Of a stretch of 6,018 bases of DNA, positions 5,171 to 6,018 are shown piece by piece. Source of the stretch: Deltaproteobacteria bacterium (GTDB lineage: Bacteria; Myxococcota; XYA12-FULL-58-9; JAUUZB01); the NCBI GenBank assembly GCA_030590185.1, contig JAUUZB010000301.1, forward strand, positions 1 through 6,018. The letters run 5' to 3'. The notes under the pieces are model-generated. The model did not search any database. It was not told the origin of the DNA and worked only from the letters and a program-made list of their open reading frames with translations. Position 1 is the first letter of the stretch; every line of letters starts with the position of its first letter. A program made the position numbers and the translations under genes.

Positions 5171-6018
5171 GTGACCACCCCGTTTCGCATCATCAGCACC
5201 CTCGGTCCGAGGAGCGCCGAGGAGCATTTCGTTCACGAGTGCGCCCGCCTCGGACAGCTTCACTTTCGACTCAACGGCTCCCACTTGCACGACGGGGACG
5301 TCGAGCAGCTGGCGCGCCTGGTGAAGGGAGCTTCGGGGACGTCGGCCGCGCGTCTCTACCTGGATCTGCAAGGGGACAAACGCCGCATCGGTGAGCTGCC
5401 GGCGGAGCTCGCCCTGGCCAAGGACGGGGAGGTCACGCTCACCCTCGGCGAGCGGGCCGCAACCGGCGAGATCCCGGTCCCCCACGGCGACCTGTTCGCC
5501 GGAACCCGCGAGGGCGACCTCCTAGAGTTGCAGGACGGCGCCGTGGTGCTCGAGGTCACCCATCGCGCCGACACCCGCCTGCGCGCTCGGGTCATCCGCC
5601 CCGGCAGCCTGCGTCCCCGCTGTGGCATTCACCTGCGTGGCAAGTCCCTCGTCGGCGCGGAGCTTCCCGAGATCCAACAGACGCAAATAGCCGTCGCCGC
5701 CGAGATCGGCATTGACGACCTGGCGCTGTCCTATGTCGTCGGCGAGGAGGAGCTCACGTCCCTGCGCCTGTTTTGCGCCGGGCTCGACTACCAGCCTACC
5801 CTGATCGCAAAAGTTGAGCGGCCAGAGGCGATGGAGAACCTGGCGACGATCTGCGGCGCCTGCGACGAGATTTGGTTCTGCCGCGGCGACCTCGGCTCGC
5901 TGGTTCCACTGCGCGAGCTCGGCGCGCTGCAACACCGGGCGCTGGCGACCGCGGCGTCACAGGAAACGCCGATTGTGATCGCCGGTCAGGTCTTCGAGCA
6001 CCTGACCAGCCACGCCCA
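5171..6018 (+). CDS. Pyruvate-kinase-like protein with altered active site (3' end outside window)
   Basis: The frame from GTG 5171 stays open to the window edge, giving 282 residues that align by eye along the pyruvate kinase fold. They cover the opening strand RIISTLGP (6-13), RLNGSH (33-38; usually RLNFSHG), LDLQGDK (64-70; usually LDTKGPE), a B-domain-like stretch (about 71-160), LPEIQQTQIAVAAEIGIDD (165-183), AKVERPEA (213-220; usually KIENQEG), CRGDLG (237-242) and AGQVFEHL (271-278; usually ATQMLES). Lys214, Glu216 and Asp240, equivalent to the catalytic Lys and the metal-binding Glu and Asp, are kept, as are Arg33, Asn35 and Ser37 of the potassium site. The Thr after Asp65 is Leu66, the Thr before Gln273 is Gly272, and the Arg of the usual SFVR is missing (LSYVV, 186-190). 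It may be a low-activity or repurposed homologue rather than the glycolytic enzyme. Starting at 5171 puts the first strand six residues in, as in the family. Whether the C-terminal regulatory domain exists cannot be seen. Confidence 0.85.
   Translation, partial: MTTPFRIISTLGPRSAEEHFVHECARLGQLHFRLNGSHLHDGDVEQLARLVKGASGTSAARLYLDLQGDKRRIGELPAELALAKDGEVTLTLGERAATGEIPVPHGDLFAGTREGDLLELQDGAVVLEVTHRADTRLRARVIRPGSLRPRCGIHLRGKSLVGAELPEIQQTQIAVAAEIGIDDLALSYVVGEEELTSLRLFCAGLDYQPTLIAKVERPEAMENLATICGACDEIWFCRGDLGSLVPLRELGALQHRALATAASQETPIVIAGQVFEHLTSHA

Noticed and set aside
5522..5935. 137-codon open frame on the minus strand opposite the pyruvate-kinase-like gene
   Set aside because: No motif; the plus-strand frame shows continuous pyruvate-kinase homology over the same bases.

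Overview
The window is GC-rich, densely coding bacterial DNA. A Ser/Thr kinase joins an N-terminal zinc ribbon to a C-terminal membrane anchor and PEGA-like domain, and an FHA protein lies nearby. Together with the codon use, this suggests a Myxococcota/deltaproteobacterial-type genome. That placement is inferred from gene style, not from a marker gene.

Layout. Bases 1-190 are repetitive and apparently non-coding: four 27-bp tandem copies, probably continuing left of the window, then an inverted copy of the repeat core and a strong GC-rich hairpin. A zinc-independent quinone-oxidoreductase-type dehydrogenase follows (232-1365, +). After a 106-bp gap comes the membrane-anchored kinase (1472-3148, +). 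A short AT-rich patch (about 3190-3240) carries a plausible promoter with a 13-bp dyad in its spacer and leads into an AAA ATPase/DUF4143 protein (3233-4495, +). Only 22 bp further on, a convergent gene encodes a small FHA-domain protein (4518-5060, -). A divergent 110-bp gap separates it from a gene that runs off the right edge (5171-6018, +). That gene encodes a pyruvate-kinase-like protein in which several usually invariant active-site positions are changed.

How the genes may fit together. The kinase could phosphorylate Ser/Thr targets at the membrane, and the FHA protein, which keeps all its phosphothreonine-contact residues, is a natural phospho-reader. The ATPase/DUF4143 gene between them has its own apparent promoter and belongs to a family that often occurs as a stand-alone, horizontally acquired gene, so it may be an insertion between two signalling genes. 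The dehydrogenase and the pyruvate-kinase-like gene look like independent metabolic or metabolic-derived genes. No RNA gene, CRISPR array, transposase or attachment site was recognised.

The items most worth a second look are the tandem-repeat/hairpin block, the dyad-containing promoter with a nearly leaderless start, the degenerate pyruvate kinase, and the rare-codon cluster inside the kinase domain.
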